This document shows, piece by piece, positions 1 to 7,076 of a DNA stretch of 13,520 nt. Origin of the DNA: Lishizhenia sp. (GTDB lineage: Bacteria > Bacteroidota > Bacteroidia > Flavobacteriales_D > Crocinitomicaceae); the NCBI GenBank assembly GCA_007117055.1, contig SKHH01000191.1, positions 1 through 13,520 on the forward strand. Reading direction: 5' to 3'. How positions within the stretch are numbered: the stretch's first letter is position 1; every line of letters begins with the position of its first letter. Under the pieces are notes generated by a model, which saw nothing but the letters and a program-made list of their open reading frames with translations, did not search any database and was not told the origin of the DNA. The translations under genes were made by a program, and so were the position numbers.

Positions 1-1128
1 AAAGGTAATCGATGACTTATTAGATGAATTATATAAAATGGAATTGATGAGTAAGTTAGAGAAGACCGTTTTAATGAGATTCTTGTTACCGCAAAAAACT
101 AGGTCGCTATCCGAAAAATCAGCTGAACTGTAGTTTATTTCAAAAGCAAAGTTGGGGTAAACGGCTTGAAGCTCGTCGAGTAAATCAAAAACAGCTTCAT
201 CCACTCTAAAATTAGTTTTATCAATGAGTGTGGGCGACTCCATTTTTGTTATATCTAATAAGGTTTGTATAATATCCCCAAGTGATTTTGTTCGCTCTTT
301 CTGTTGAATGAGCTGTTCTTTTAAAGCGGAATCAGAAATGTTCTTTTCCATTTTATCAAAGTTAGAAACCAAGATAGCAATAGGTGTTTTTAGTTCATGC
401 GAAATATGGTTCACTGCATTCTTTTGAAAGGAAAAGGCTTCTTTTGTACGTTTAATTAGTTCATTGAATCGCTTTGTCCAAATTTCTATTTCAACATTGG
501 TTTCTTTTTCTGGGATGTGAATTTCTTCTTTGTTTTCTATTGAAAACGTTCTCAATTCATCCGTAAAGTATCGAATGGGCGAGGTGATCTTTTTTGCTAG
601 ATAGAAGGAAACAATCAAAACGACCAAAGAAATCAAAATAAAAACGCTGAGAAGAACAATTTGTAGATAGTATAATTTCGTAAATCCAAACTCGTCATAG
701 GCTTTGCTTATTCCGTAGTATTCTTTACCATTCGAAATCACATGTGCACCGATTACATCGTATTGTTCTTCTTTTGTTTCAATCCACGGGTTTTCGGGTG
801 AAAGTTGATTCAACAGTGTCTTTGAAATAGAAATAGGGAGATCATCGATACTCGAGTGAATTAATTTTTTTTCTGCATTATAAATCAGTAGCTTCTCGTC
901 GTAAAAATCGTGAATAGTTATTTTATCCATTGCTTGCGCAATACTTTCGTTCATTTCTTCCACATCGGTCAAAAACTTGAGTGTAGTACGAATTTTTTCT
1001 TTTTGTCTTTGCTGAAACTCTTCTTCTCGATACTCAGAAAATAAGGTGTAAATAAAAACAAATGATATGCCAACAAGCAGTATTATCGTACTCGAGACAT
1101 AGCGTATTATTTGTTTTCTAATCGTCAT
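1..1128 (-). CDS. Sensor histidine kinase, C-terminus cut by window edge
   Basis: Membrane sensor kinase of a two-component system; it should autophosphorylate a histidine and pass the phosphate to the adjacent response regulator. My translation from ATG at 1128 gives 376 residues without a stop before the edge. It shows a first membrane segment (about 11-30), an extracytoplasmic sensor of about 125 residues, a second membrane segment (about 155-177), a HAMP-like linker beginning KKITSPI, and the dimerisation/phosphoacceptor box HISHELKTPI with phospho-His H244. An N-box-like NLLIN (about 358-362) starts the ATP domain; the G boxes lie off the window. The start ATG overlaps the regulator's TGA as ATGA, so the pair is translationally coupled. 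The sensor domain resembles nothing I can name, so the stimulus is unknown. Kinase identity is certain; the ligand is not. Confidence 0.93.
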   Translation of the reverse strand, partial: MTIRKQIIRYVSSTIILLVGISFVFIYTLFSEYREEEFQQRQKEKIRTTLKFLTDVEEMNESIAQAMDKITIHDFYDEKLLIYNAEKKLIHSSIDDLPISISKTLLNQLSPENPWIETKEEQYDVIGAHVISNGKEYYGISKAYDEFGFTKLYYLQIVLLSVFILISLVVLIVSFYLAKKITSPIRYFTDELRTFSIENKEEIHIPEKETNVEIEIWTKRFNELIKRTKEAFSFQKNAVNHISHELKTPIAILVSNFDKMEKNISDSALKEQLIQQKERTKSLGDIIQTLLDITKMESPTLIDKTNFRVDEAVFDLLDELQAVYPNFAFEINYSSADFSDSDLVFCGNKNLIKTVFSNLLINSILYNSSNKSSITF

Positions 1129-1814
1129 TTTTTAGCGTTAAAATAATAACCGTAACCCACTTTGGTTTGAATAGAAGAACGATCAAAGGCTTTGTCTATT
1201 TTTTTTCGTAAAAAATTAATATAGACTTCGATTGTATTGGTGTTTGCTTCAAATGATCTTCCCCAAATTTCAGCAATAAGTTCCTTTTTTGTGACAAGCT
1301 CTCCGTTTGCCTCGATGAGTTTAATGAGAACTTGATACTCTCGGGGCGTCAATTTGACAACTTGGTCATATCGTTTGACAACTTTATTTTTTTTATCTAC
1401 CCAGATGTCGCCAGCAAAAACGATTTGTTGGGACTGTTGGCTTGTAGTTGAACCAACTCTTTTTAATAAAGCGTGAATGCGCAAAAGTAATTCACGCATA
1501 TAAAAGGGCTTGGTGATGTAGTCATTTGCTCCGGATTCAAAACCTTCTACTTTGTCTTCTAATTCAGAAAAAGCAGTGAGCATGATAACGGGTGTTTGTG
1601 TATTCATTTTTCGAAATGATTTACACACCTCGAAACCCGACTTAGAAGGGAGGTTTACATCAAGAATAATGAGGTCAAACTCTTCTCGCTTTAACATTCT
1701 TTCTGCCAAGTCTCCATCATATGCACTTTGAACTTGGTATTGTTCTGCTTTCAGCGCCTCTACAATGTTTCCATTGATAACGGTATCATCTTCTACTACA
1801 AGTATTTTTTTCAA
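1125..1814 (-). CDS. OmpR/PhoB-family response regulator
   Basis: DNA-binding output partner of the downstream histidine kinase. The 229 residues divide into a receiver domain (about 1-120) and a winged-helix domain (about 130-229). In the receiver the acidic pocket is D9/D10, the phosphoacceptor D52 lies in LIILDVNLP, T80 is the switch residue and K102 lies in DYITKPF. The C-terminal part shows LTPREYQVL, the recognition-helix region TNTIEVYINFLRKKID and the wing ending GYGYYF, all typical of the family. The start codon is TTG at 1814; there is no suitable upstream ATG, and MKKILVVEDD is the normal beginning of a receiver, so TTG is well supported. The gene begins 5 nt after the MurF–Alr stop and overlaps the kinase start by 4 nt. 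Target genes cannot be read from the sequence; autoregulation or envelope control is inference only. Confidence 0.96.
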   Translation of the reverse strand: MKKILVVEDDTVINGNIVEALKAEQYQVQSAYDGDLAERMLKREEFDLIILDVNLPSKSGFEVCKSFRKMNTQTPVIMLTAFSELEDKVEGFESGANDYITKPFYMRELLLRIHALLKRVGSTTSQQSQQIVFAGDIWVDKKNKVVKRYDQVVKLTPREYQVLIKLIEANGELVTKKELIAEIWGRSFEANTNTIEVYINFLRKKIDKAFDRSSIQTKVGYGYYFNAKK

Positions 1815-1819
1815 AGCGT

Positions 1820-4099
1820 TTAATTTTTTATGTAAATTCTAGCCACTCGCTTACTAATGCTTGTCATTACTTCATAGGGTATGGTTTCTAATTGGTGTGC
1901 AAAATCCAACATGGTCTGATGTTGCCCAATTATTTCTACCTCGTCGCCTGGTTGAACATTTAAATTCGTCACATCGACCATAGTCATATCCATGCAGACA
2001 TTTCCTACAACGGGACAACTGTTGTTGTTTATAAAAACTTTCCCTTTCCCATTACTCAATGCACGACGAAAGCCGTCTGCATAGCCAATGCGCAAGGTAG
2101 CAATAGTCATTTTTTCTGAAGCTGTAAAGGTCCTTCCATAGCCAATCGTTTCGCCGGGAACGATTTCTTTAAGTTGCGAAACAGTAGTTTTCCATCGAAT
2201 AGATTCTTTTAATCCAGGGGTATTATAAGCATAACCAAAAATTCCTATTCCCATACGTACCATGTCATAAGATGCTTTTGCTGCAAACTTGAGAATTCCT
2301 TCGCTATTTAATAAATGAAAAATAATCGGTGCGTTATATTCTGATGTAAATTGTGTTTTAATTTGTTCAAAAATGCGTATTTGTTCTTCTGTGTAGGAGC
2401 TATCACTATTATCAGCATCTGCAAGGTGAGAAAAAACAGATTTCAGTTGAACACATTGCGTGTTTTTTACTAGGGTAATCAATTCTGAAATAGTCTCTTT
2501 TTGGAACCCTAAACGATTCATTCCGGTTTCTACTTTGATGTGAATAGGGTAGTTTTCTAATCCTTGCTCTTGAAAAAAATCAATTACATCGCTAAGTTGT
2601 GCCAATGAATAAATCGTTGGTTCTAGACAGTGTCTTACAATGTCGTAGAGGGCGTTTTTTTCTGTATTCATTACCATTACAGGTAAATGAACCCCTTGTT
2701 CTCGGAGTGTAGCGCCCTCATCTGTGTAGGCAACGCCTAAATAGTCAATTCCGTTTTCTTGTAAGAAGTGGGGGATTTTGACATCTCCTGTTCCATAAGA
2801 AGAAGCCTTTACCATGACTAAGGTTTTGGTATTGGGTTGAAGCTTACTTTGTAAAAAACGAACGTTGTATAAAATCGCTTTAAGGTCAAATTCTACCCAC
2901 GTTTCATGTTTTCTGTTTTTAAAACGCTGCACTAACTCACTCAAATTAGACCGAAAAGAACCTTTGAATAGAATCAAGGCGTCCTCTTCATTTTTTAAGG
3001 CCAAAGGTAGCTGACCTTCTTCAATATAATAAACGGCATCTGGTTGATAGCGCTCTACGAGTTGTTTGATTTCTTTTTGTCTGTTTTTATTAACGAAACT
3101 TAAGTCCAACACAACTACTTTTCTATTTCTTTCCTTTGATGCAAATTGATATTCAAGGGACTGTTCTAATGCATCGATGTCAATATTATAAGTATCGTTG
3201 ATAATAAGGTTGTCTTGAATTCCTTCAAACACTTCCTGTCTTCCCGAAAGAGTGGGAAGCTTTTCCATTTTAGCTTTAAGGAGGGTTTTATCTACACCAA
3301 AAAATTCAGCTACTTTTAGACAAAGGGCTTTATTATCTGGAAATTGTTCATTACTGGAGATATAATCGCGCCATTCTTCTGAGTGAGTTGTAATTGTAGC
3401 AATTTTGTTTCTTCGAAACGGAGAAGAATAGTGTTCTAAAATGAAACAAAAATTTATATGCTTAAATAGTTTAAGGTGCTCGTTTAGGTGTGCTTTTTGA
3501 TTATTAAAATGTTCTGCATAATGATTGCCTAAACTTGTAAAAACGCCTAAAGTAGGTGAGATAATTTCTTCCAATCGGTCCATTTCGTTTGGGTGAGAAA
3601 TATCTGCTTCAATGATTGCTAATTCATGTGTTTCATTTAATTCAAGAAGTGCTAATGCTACTCCAAGCTGAGAGTTATAGCTATTAGGTGTTCGAGCTAC
3701 TTTATAATCGTCTTTAAGCAAATAGTACAACCACTCTTTTATTGTTGTTTTACCATAACTTCCAGTTATTGCAATTACAGGTATAGAGAACTGATTCCGA
3801 TGATGCTGGGCGAGTTGTTGTAAAGCATATAGTGTGTCTTCCACAAGAATAACAGTGGCGTCATTTGGTAATTCAATAGCTTTTTCTAAGACAAAGCAAC
3901 GTACTCCTTTTTCATAGGCGTGTTGACAATATATATGTCCATCTTTTTGTAATCCTTTTAAAGCAAAAAAAACACTTTTTTGTGAGGTGGAGATTTTTCG
4001 AGAATCGTATACAATCACCTCAACATGTCCTGCTGTGAAGTTTAACGTGTTTCCATCAATTATTTCTGACAAACTAATATGTGAAAGACCTAAATTCAA
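1820..4099 (-). CDS. Fused MurF-like ligase / alanine racemase
   Basis: Two-domain cytoplasmic cell-wall enzyme of a type known in Bacteroidota. The N-terminal half (about 1-400) resembles MurF, which adds D-Ala-D-Ala to UDP-MurNAc-tripeptide; the C-terminal half (about 402-759) is a PLP alanine racemase that makes D-Ala. MurF signs are DSR (32-34), the ATP loop TGSYGKTT (112-119), E164 and NDTYN (301-305). Alr signs are the PLP lysine K431 in VKASSYG, the RMG box (R615), the IGYADG box with the family's catalytic Tyr (Y673), VCMD (701-704) and PYEVMTS (741-747), so the racemase looks intact. The MurF half looks impaired: the usual Mg-site His is Tyr (Y194) and the usually carbamylated Lys is His (H208). 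At 759 residues it is shorter than the roughly 800-plus I expect. TTG start at 4099 overlaps the tdk TGA; an in-frame TAA lies 12 nt upstream. Confidence 0.93.
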   Translation of the reverse strand: MNLGLSHISLSEIIDGNTLNFTAGHVEVIVYDSRKISTSQKSVFFALKGLQKDGHIYCQHAYEKGVRCFVLEKAIELPNDATVILVEDTLYALQQLAQHHRNQFSIPVIAITGSYGKTTIKEWLYYLLKDDYKVARTPNSYNSQLGVALALLELNETHELAIIEADISHPNEMDRLEEIISPTLGVFTSLGNHYAEHFNNQKAHLNEHLKLFKHINFCFILEHYSSPFRRNKIATITTHSEEWRDYISSNEQFPDNKALCLKVAEFFGVDKTLLKAKMEKLPTLSGRQEVFEGIQDNLIINDTYNIDIDALEQSLEYQFASKERNRKVVVLDLSFVNKNRQKEIKQLVERYQPDAVYYIEEGQLPLALKNEEDALILFKGSFRSNLSELVQRFKNRKHETWVEFDLKAILYNVRFLQSKLQPNTKTLVMVKASSYGTGDVKIPHFLQENGIDYLGVAYTDEGATLREQGVHLPVMVMNTEKNALYDIVRHCLEPTIYSLAQLSDVIDFFQEQGLENYPIHIKVETGMNRLGFQKETISELITLVKNTQCVQLKSVFSHLADADNSDSSYTEEQIRIFEQIKTQFTSEYNAPIIFHLLNSEGILKFAAKASYDMVRMGIGIFGYAYNTPGLKESIRWKTTVSQLKEIVPGETIGYGRTFTASEKMTIATLRIGYADGFRRALSNGKGKVFINNNSCPVVGNVCMDMTMVDVTNLNVQPGDEVEIIGQHQTMLDFAHQLETIPYEVMTSISKRVARIYIKN

Positions 4100-4674
4100 T
4101 CGTGTTTTATTTTATTGTAGCAAGAGCGACAAAGTGGTTCGTATTCTTCTTTAGTTCCTAGCATAACTTGTTCCTCTTGTTTTGTTTTTCGGTGAGAAAA
4201 TTGAGCAGGTATGCCACAAGACATACAAATCGCATGTACTTTCGTTACATACTCGGCGCAGGCAAGAATAAAAGGCATAGGTCCAAAGGGTTTGCCTTTA
4301 TAGTCCATATCCAGTCCAGCACAAATGACGCGTACTCCTTTGTTTGCTAATTCATTCACTATATCTACAATTGAATCATCAAAAAATTGTATTTCATCAA
4401 TGGCTATGATTTTTTCTTTTTTCCAATGCGTTAGAATTTCGTGGGATGAGTCTACTTGAATAGCCTCAAACGAAGAGCCGTTGTGACTCATTATTTTTTC
4501 TTCACTGTAACGGTTGTCGATGCGTGGTTTAAAAAGCAGCAACTTTTGATTCGCAAATTCAGCACGTCTAAGTCTTCTAATAAGTTCTTCTGTTTTTCCG
4601 GAAAACATGGAACCACAAATTACTTCTATCCAGCCATGAGGCTTACCATCTTGAGGAAACTGCTCTAAAAACAT
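4096..4674 (-). CDS. tdk: Thymidine kinase (type II, zinc-containing)
   Basis: Salvage enzyme that phosphorylates thymidine to dTMP with ATP in the cytoplasm. The 192 residues match the family's usual length. The P-loop GSMFSGKT is at 21-28, the Walker-B-like DEIQFF with catalytic Glu at about 93-98, and four zinc ligands occur as two CxxC pairs (C150/C153 in ICMSCG and C182/C185 in LCRSC). The region between, around GTKEEYEPLC, is the usual lasso/substrate segment. ATG at 4674 is the only sensible start. Its TGA overlaps the TTG of the MurF–Alr fusion, so these two unrelated functions are co-translated. A gap of 105 bp separates it from the FAD oxidoreductase upstream, and a promoter-like element lies in that gap. 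The downstream dNTP function of nrdBA across the divergent region fits thematically but need not be linked. Confidence 0.97.
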   Translation of the reverse strand: MFLEQFPQDGKPHGWIEVICGSMFSGKTEELIRRLRRAEFANQKLLLFKPRIDNRYSEEKIMSHNGSSFEAIQVDSSHEILTHWKKEKIIAIDEIQFFDDSIVDIVNELANKGVRVICAGLDMDYKGKPFGPMPFILACAEYVTKVHAICMSCGIPAQFSHRKTKQEEQVMLGTKEEYEPLCRSCYNKIKHD

Positions 4675-4693
4675 GATGTTGATTTCGTTTTTT

Positions 4694-4701
4694 CAAAAAT
4701 A
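4694..4701 (-). promoter_or_regulatory. Possible -7 promoter element for tdk block
   Basis: On the minus strand this reads TATTTTTG, an exact match to the Bacteroidota -7 consensus TAnnTTTG, 20 nt before the tdk start. No good TTG -33 element is found at the expected distance, and the stretch is AT-rich, so chance is a serious alternative. If real, tdk, murF–alr and the two-component genes could be expressed separately from comF and the oxidoreductase. Confidence 0.22.
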
Positions 4702-4779
4702 GTAAAATCAAATTTGAACATATAACGATGTTCGTAGAAGTAATAAAAAGTTTTCAACGCAGAAAATATTTTGTCTGAA

Positions 4780-5835
4780 TTAAGCTGTGAAATGTTTTTT
4801 TTGAAAGCGTCGAATATCGACTTCTTCGTCTAATTTCTCATTGTTCAATAAATGGTCACAAAAATGATTGGCAAAATAAGGGGCGAGCATGTACCCTTTG
4901 GTTCCCATACCGTTAAATATAAGAAGTCGTTCATGCGTTGGGTGTTTACCGAGTAACGGTCTTCTGTCTGTTACAGTGGGACGTATTCCAGCTTCTTGAT
5001 CGAGTACTGTCAGTTGTGCAGATGAAAGTTGCGCATATTGCTGAAGTAATTCAGTTTTACCTTCCTCGGTTGTAGAAACATCGGTTGTATCCCAATCAAA
5101 GGTAGCGCCCAGCCTGTAGTTTCCATCTTGGGTTGGTAAGACGAAACATTTTCGATTTAAAATTTCGTCTTTTCTTAATTCTTGGGAAGAAACGATTAGC
5201 ACTTCTCCTTTGGTTTGATTCAACGGAAGGTATTTAAAGTAAGGGTTTTCTTTGGCTTGATATCCTTCTGAAAAAACAATGGCATCGTATTTTTCACCCT
5301 TATAGCTAGCTGTTACTGGGTCGAGCTGTTGAAAATCAAAATAAGAAAAATCTAGCTTGTTTTGCTGGAGGAAGTATGTGTGATTAGACTTCATAAAAAT
5401 GCGAGAATCGATATACCCTGGCGAATTAACTATTCCAGCCCCGTGTTTTGCTTTTGCATAATCAGGAGTGTCTTGGGTCGTATTTTGGTCGTTTCGAAAA
5501 ATATAATCAGAGTAATTGTTATCTTGTTCTCTTTGTTTCCATAGTTCTGCTTCTTCAGGTGTTGAAAATAGTCTACGGATTTTTCTAGGAAAGAAAAAGC
5601 TTGCACCCACCTTGGATTCAACGTAAGGATAAAATGTTTTTAAGTAGGGAATTAAATCATCCCCTTTCCAGGTTTTTACCATTTTTCTAAACACCATGGG
5701 GTTTATCATACCCGCTGCTATTACTGAGCTGTGGTTTTTACCTTTGTCAATAATTTTATAATCAACATTTCGTTGCTCTAATTGATGAGCAAGGCATACT
5801 CCAGACAATCCTCCTCCAACGATTAATACCCGCAT
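4780..5835 (-). CDS. DAO-family FAD-dependent oxidoreductase
   Basis: Probable cytoplasmic flavoenzyme of the D-amino-acid oxidase / glycine oxidase / MnmC-C superfamily, 351 residues. The N-terminus MRVLIVGGGLSG is a Rossmann dinucleotide fold (GGGLSG at 7-12), with an acidic residue ending the second strand (D30) to hold the ribose. AAGMINPMVFRKMVKTW (about 40-56) is the flavin-contacting segment typical of this group. FSEGYQA (about 188-194) is the second FAD-binding strand. The C-terminal box, EAGIRPTVTDRRPLLG then FNGMGTKGYMLAP, is the DAO C-terminal signature. No signal peptide or membrane segment is visible. The substrate cannot be assigned: candidates are an amino acid, a secondary amine or a modified tRNA base, but the MnmC methyltransferase half is absent. 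It lies between comF and tdk on the same strand, with 83- and 105-bp gaps. Confidence 0.88.
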   Translation of the reverse strand: MRVLIVGGGLSGVCLAHQLEQRNVDYKIIDKGKNHSSVIAAGMINPMVFRKMVKTWKGDDLIPYLKTFYPYVESKVGASFFFPRKIRRLFSTPEEAELWKQREQDNNYSDYIFRNDQNTTQDTPDYAKAKHGAGIVNSPGYIDSRIFMKSNHTYFLQQNKLDFSYFDFQQLDPVTASYKGEKYDAIVFSEGYQAKENPYFKYLPLNQTKGEVLIVSSQELRKDEILNRKCFVLPTQDGNYRLGATFDWDTTDVSTTEEGKTELLQQYAQLSSAQLTVLDQEAGIRPTVTDRRPLLGKHPTHERLLIFNGMGTKGYMLAPYFANHFCDHLLNNEKLDEEVDIRRFQKKHFTA

Positions 5836-5918
5836 TTTTTTCTGTAAAGATAGCGAAGAAGATGAAATACTGGTTTATAGGATTAGGATAAAGAATAAAA
5901 TGCAGTATAAAAATCGAA

Positions 5919-6653
5919 TCATTTTCCAGCAAAACCGATAGTAATAACGCTAATTTTTAATTCAGGATAGAATAATTTTAACGTTCTGTACGCAGATTCA
6001 ATTGTTGAACCGGTGGTTAAAACATCATCCACGATAGCGATGTGTTGGTAGGTTGGAAAATCGGTAGTGTTGGAAAGGTCAAAAATATCCTTAACGTTTT
6101 CATAGCGCTCAAATCTATTTTTCTTGGTTTGTGAGTCGTGGTGCTTGCGTCGTTTCAATAACTCTATGATAGGAGTATTAACTGCTTTTGACAGTCCGTT
6201 GGCAATATGCCAACTTTGATTGTATCCTCGTATGAATTCTTTTTTGGCATGTAACGGTATTGGAACAAAGGCTTCTATGTCCGAATATTTTGGGTGGTCA
6301 TTTAATACTTTTCCTAGTTGTTCACCCATGTATTCGGCTAGTCCTCTCCCTTCTTTGTATTTTATTTTGTGTATAATATCTCTTGTATTGTTGGTTTCTT
6401 TAAAATGCAGAAAGCAAAAAACATGTTCCAACTCTATCCGACCCCAAAAAAGTATGCTCGCGGGATGATGTTGTTCGTACTTTTCAAAATGTGTTTTATG
6501 AAAATCTTCTTGACAAATTGGACAAATAAAAGGATGTTGATTGGGTAAATCAGTGTAACATATACTACATTTCGACGGATAAAAAAGAGAAGATATTCCC
6601 GATAGATAATTACGAAAAATTCGTCCAGACTTTATGTATGAGGCCTTAAACAT
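5919..6653 (-). CDS. comF: ComF-family phosphoribosyltransferase-like protein
   Basis: Member of the ComF/GntX family, associated in competent bacteria with DNA uptake and recombination of incoming single strands; its biochemical role is still poorly defined. The 244 residues begin with a short N-terminal stretch followed by a four-cysteine zinc site (C29, C32, C44, C47). A family-typical middle follows, with IPLHAKKEFIRGYNQS (about 132-147) and the QTKKNRFERYENV segment (about 175-187). The C-terminus carries the PRPP-binding loop IAIVDDVLTTGST (205-217), whose paired aspartates mark type I phosphoribosyltransferase folds. Start ATG at 6653 gives the expected length. It is the first gene of the minus-strand block and faces a 423-bp divergent region with several palindromes, so its transcription probably begins there. 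No other competence gene is present. Confidence 0.92.
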   Translation of the reverse strand: MFKASYIKSGRIFRNYLSGISSLFYPSKCSICYTDLPNQHPFICPICQEDFHKTHFEKYEQHHPASILFWGRIELEHVFCFLHFKETNNTRDIIHKIKYKEGRGLAEYMGEQLGKVLNDHPKYSDIEAFVPIPLHAKKEFIRGYNQSWHIANGLSKAVNTPIIELLKRRKHHDSQTKKNRFERYENVKDIFDLSNTTDFPTYQHIAIVDDVLTTGSTIESAYRTLKLFYPELKISVITIGFAGK

Positions 6654-6747
6654 ATTTAATTAACTTCTTCAACATTTCATTGTTGGTAAACTATACTTTT
6701 TTTTCCGTAAAACAGCTTGATTTTCATTTAATTTTATAGTCAAATTA

Positions 6748-6762
6748 CAAAACAGTGTTTTG
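6748..6762. promoter_or_regulatory. Palindromic operator candidate, copy 1
   Basis: CAAAACA-G-TGTTTTG is a perfect 7-1-7 palindrome about 100 bp upstream of comF. Its core AACAGTGTT recurs as a second palindrome 82 bp away. Odd-length symmetry with a central base is common for dimeric repressors. The regulator is not identified. Confidence 0.45.
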
Positions 6763-6769
6763 CGCAAAA
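6758..6769. promoter_or_regulatory. GC-centred palindrome TTTTGCGCAAAA
   Basis: A perfect 12-bp palindrome with GCGC centre in otherwise very AT-rich DNA. It overlaps the right arm of the neighbouring 15-bp palindrome by five bases. It could be a second operator, or a by-product of the AT-rich flanks. Confidence 0.35.
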
Positions 6770-6831
6770 GATAATATAAATTAATTAGTTAGTTCGACAA
6801 AAAGATGTTTTTTTACTGTGAATATCTTTTC

Positions 6832-6842
6832 CAACAGTGTTG
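6832..6842. promoter_or_regulatory. Palindromic operator candidate, copy 2
   Basis: CAACA-G-TGTTG is a perfect 5-1-5 palindrome sharing the nine-base core AACAGTGTT with the site at 6748-6762. Centre-to-centre distance is 82 bp, close to eight helical turns, which would allow looping between the two. Confidence 0.42.
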
Positions 6843-6882
6843 ATAATCGATGCATGCACTATGAGTAAAGGAGTTGCGTTTT

Positions 6883-6913
6883 TTATCCACAATTTTTCAG
6901 AATATTTGTGGAT
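6883..6913. promoter_or_regulatory. DnaA-box-like inverted repeat upstream of nrdB
   Basis: TTATCCACA at 6883-6891 is identical to the classical DnaA-box consensus. ATCCACAA (6885-6892) is mirrored by TTGTGGAT (6906-6913) with a 13-nt spacer; arm centres are 21 bp apart, two helical turns. In E. coli DnaA boxes control nrdAB, which is established. The same role here is inference. A dimeric repressor site is the alternative. Confidence 0.45.
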
Positions 6914-6921
6914 TTCTTTAG

Positions 6922-6952
6922 TTGTAGGAGAACTAAATTTTATTAAAATTTG
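6922..6952 (+). promoter_or_regulatory. Possible nrdBA promoter
   Basis: TTG at 6922-6924 and AAAATTTG at 6945-6952 are separated by 20 nt, resembling the Bacteroidota TTG–N19-20–TAnnTTTG promoter with one mismatch in the -7 box. Transcription would begin near 6958, giving a leader of about 120 nt. A weaker alternative is TTG at 6973 with TTCTTTTG at 6994-7001. Confidence 0.3.
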
Positions 6953-7076
6953 TAGTCCGATTTGCTACAAGGTTGAGACATACTAAACTCAATTTCTTTT
7001 GGAGAAATAAGGATTAAAATTAAGAAGAGGTGTATACGCCTAGTTAATGAAATAATGTAATAAATAAAAAAATAAA

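Larger units (their letters stand above)
6654..7076. other. AT-rich divergent control region, comF / nrdB
   Basis: This 423-bp stretch contains no credible gene. It separates comF (minus) from nrdB (plus) and holds two AACAGTGTT palindromes, a TTTTGCGCAAAA palindrome, a perfect DnaA-box sequence with an inverted partner, and a promoter-like pair ahead of nrdB. The density of symmetric sites is far higher than in any other gap of the window, so it is best read as a regulatory region for both directions. Confidence 0.75.

Noticed and set aside
6220..6468. 82-residue plus-strand frame inside comF
   Set aside because: Shadow of comF, whose zinc and PRPP motifs are clear on the other strand.
6846..6858. 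Palindromes ATCGAT and TGCATGCA
   Set aside because: Short palindromes of this size are common by chance and have no second copy nearby.
6883..6913. NrdR box
   Set aside because: The repeat does not fit the ACACwATAT-type NrdR consensus and is not present as the usual tandem pair.
6654..7076. Replication origin in the divergent AT-rich region
   Set aside because: Only one perfect DnaA box plus an imperfect partner is present and there is no dnaA or AT-rich repeat series; gene strand does not stay consistent to the right. GC-skew over the genome would decide.
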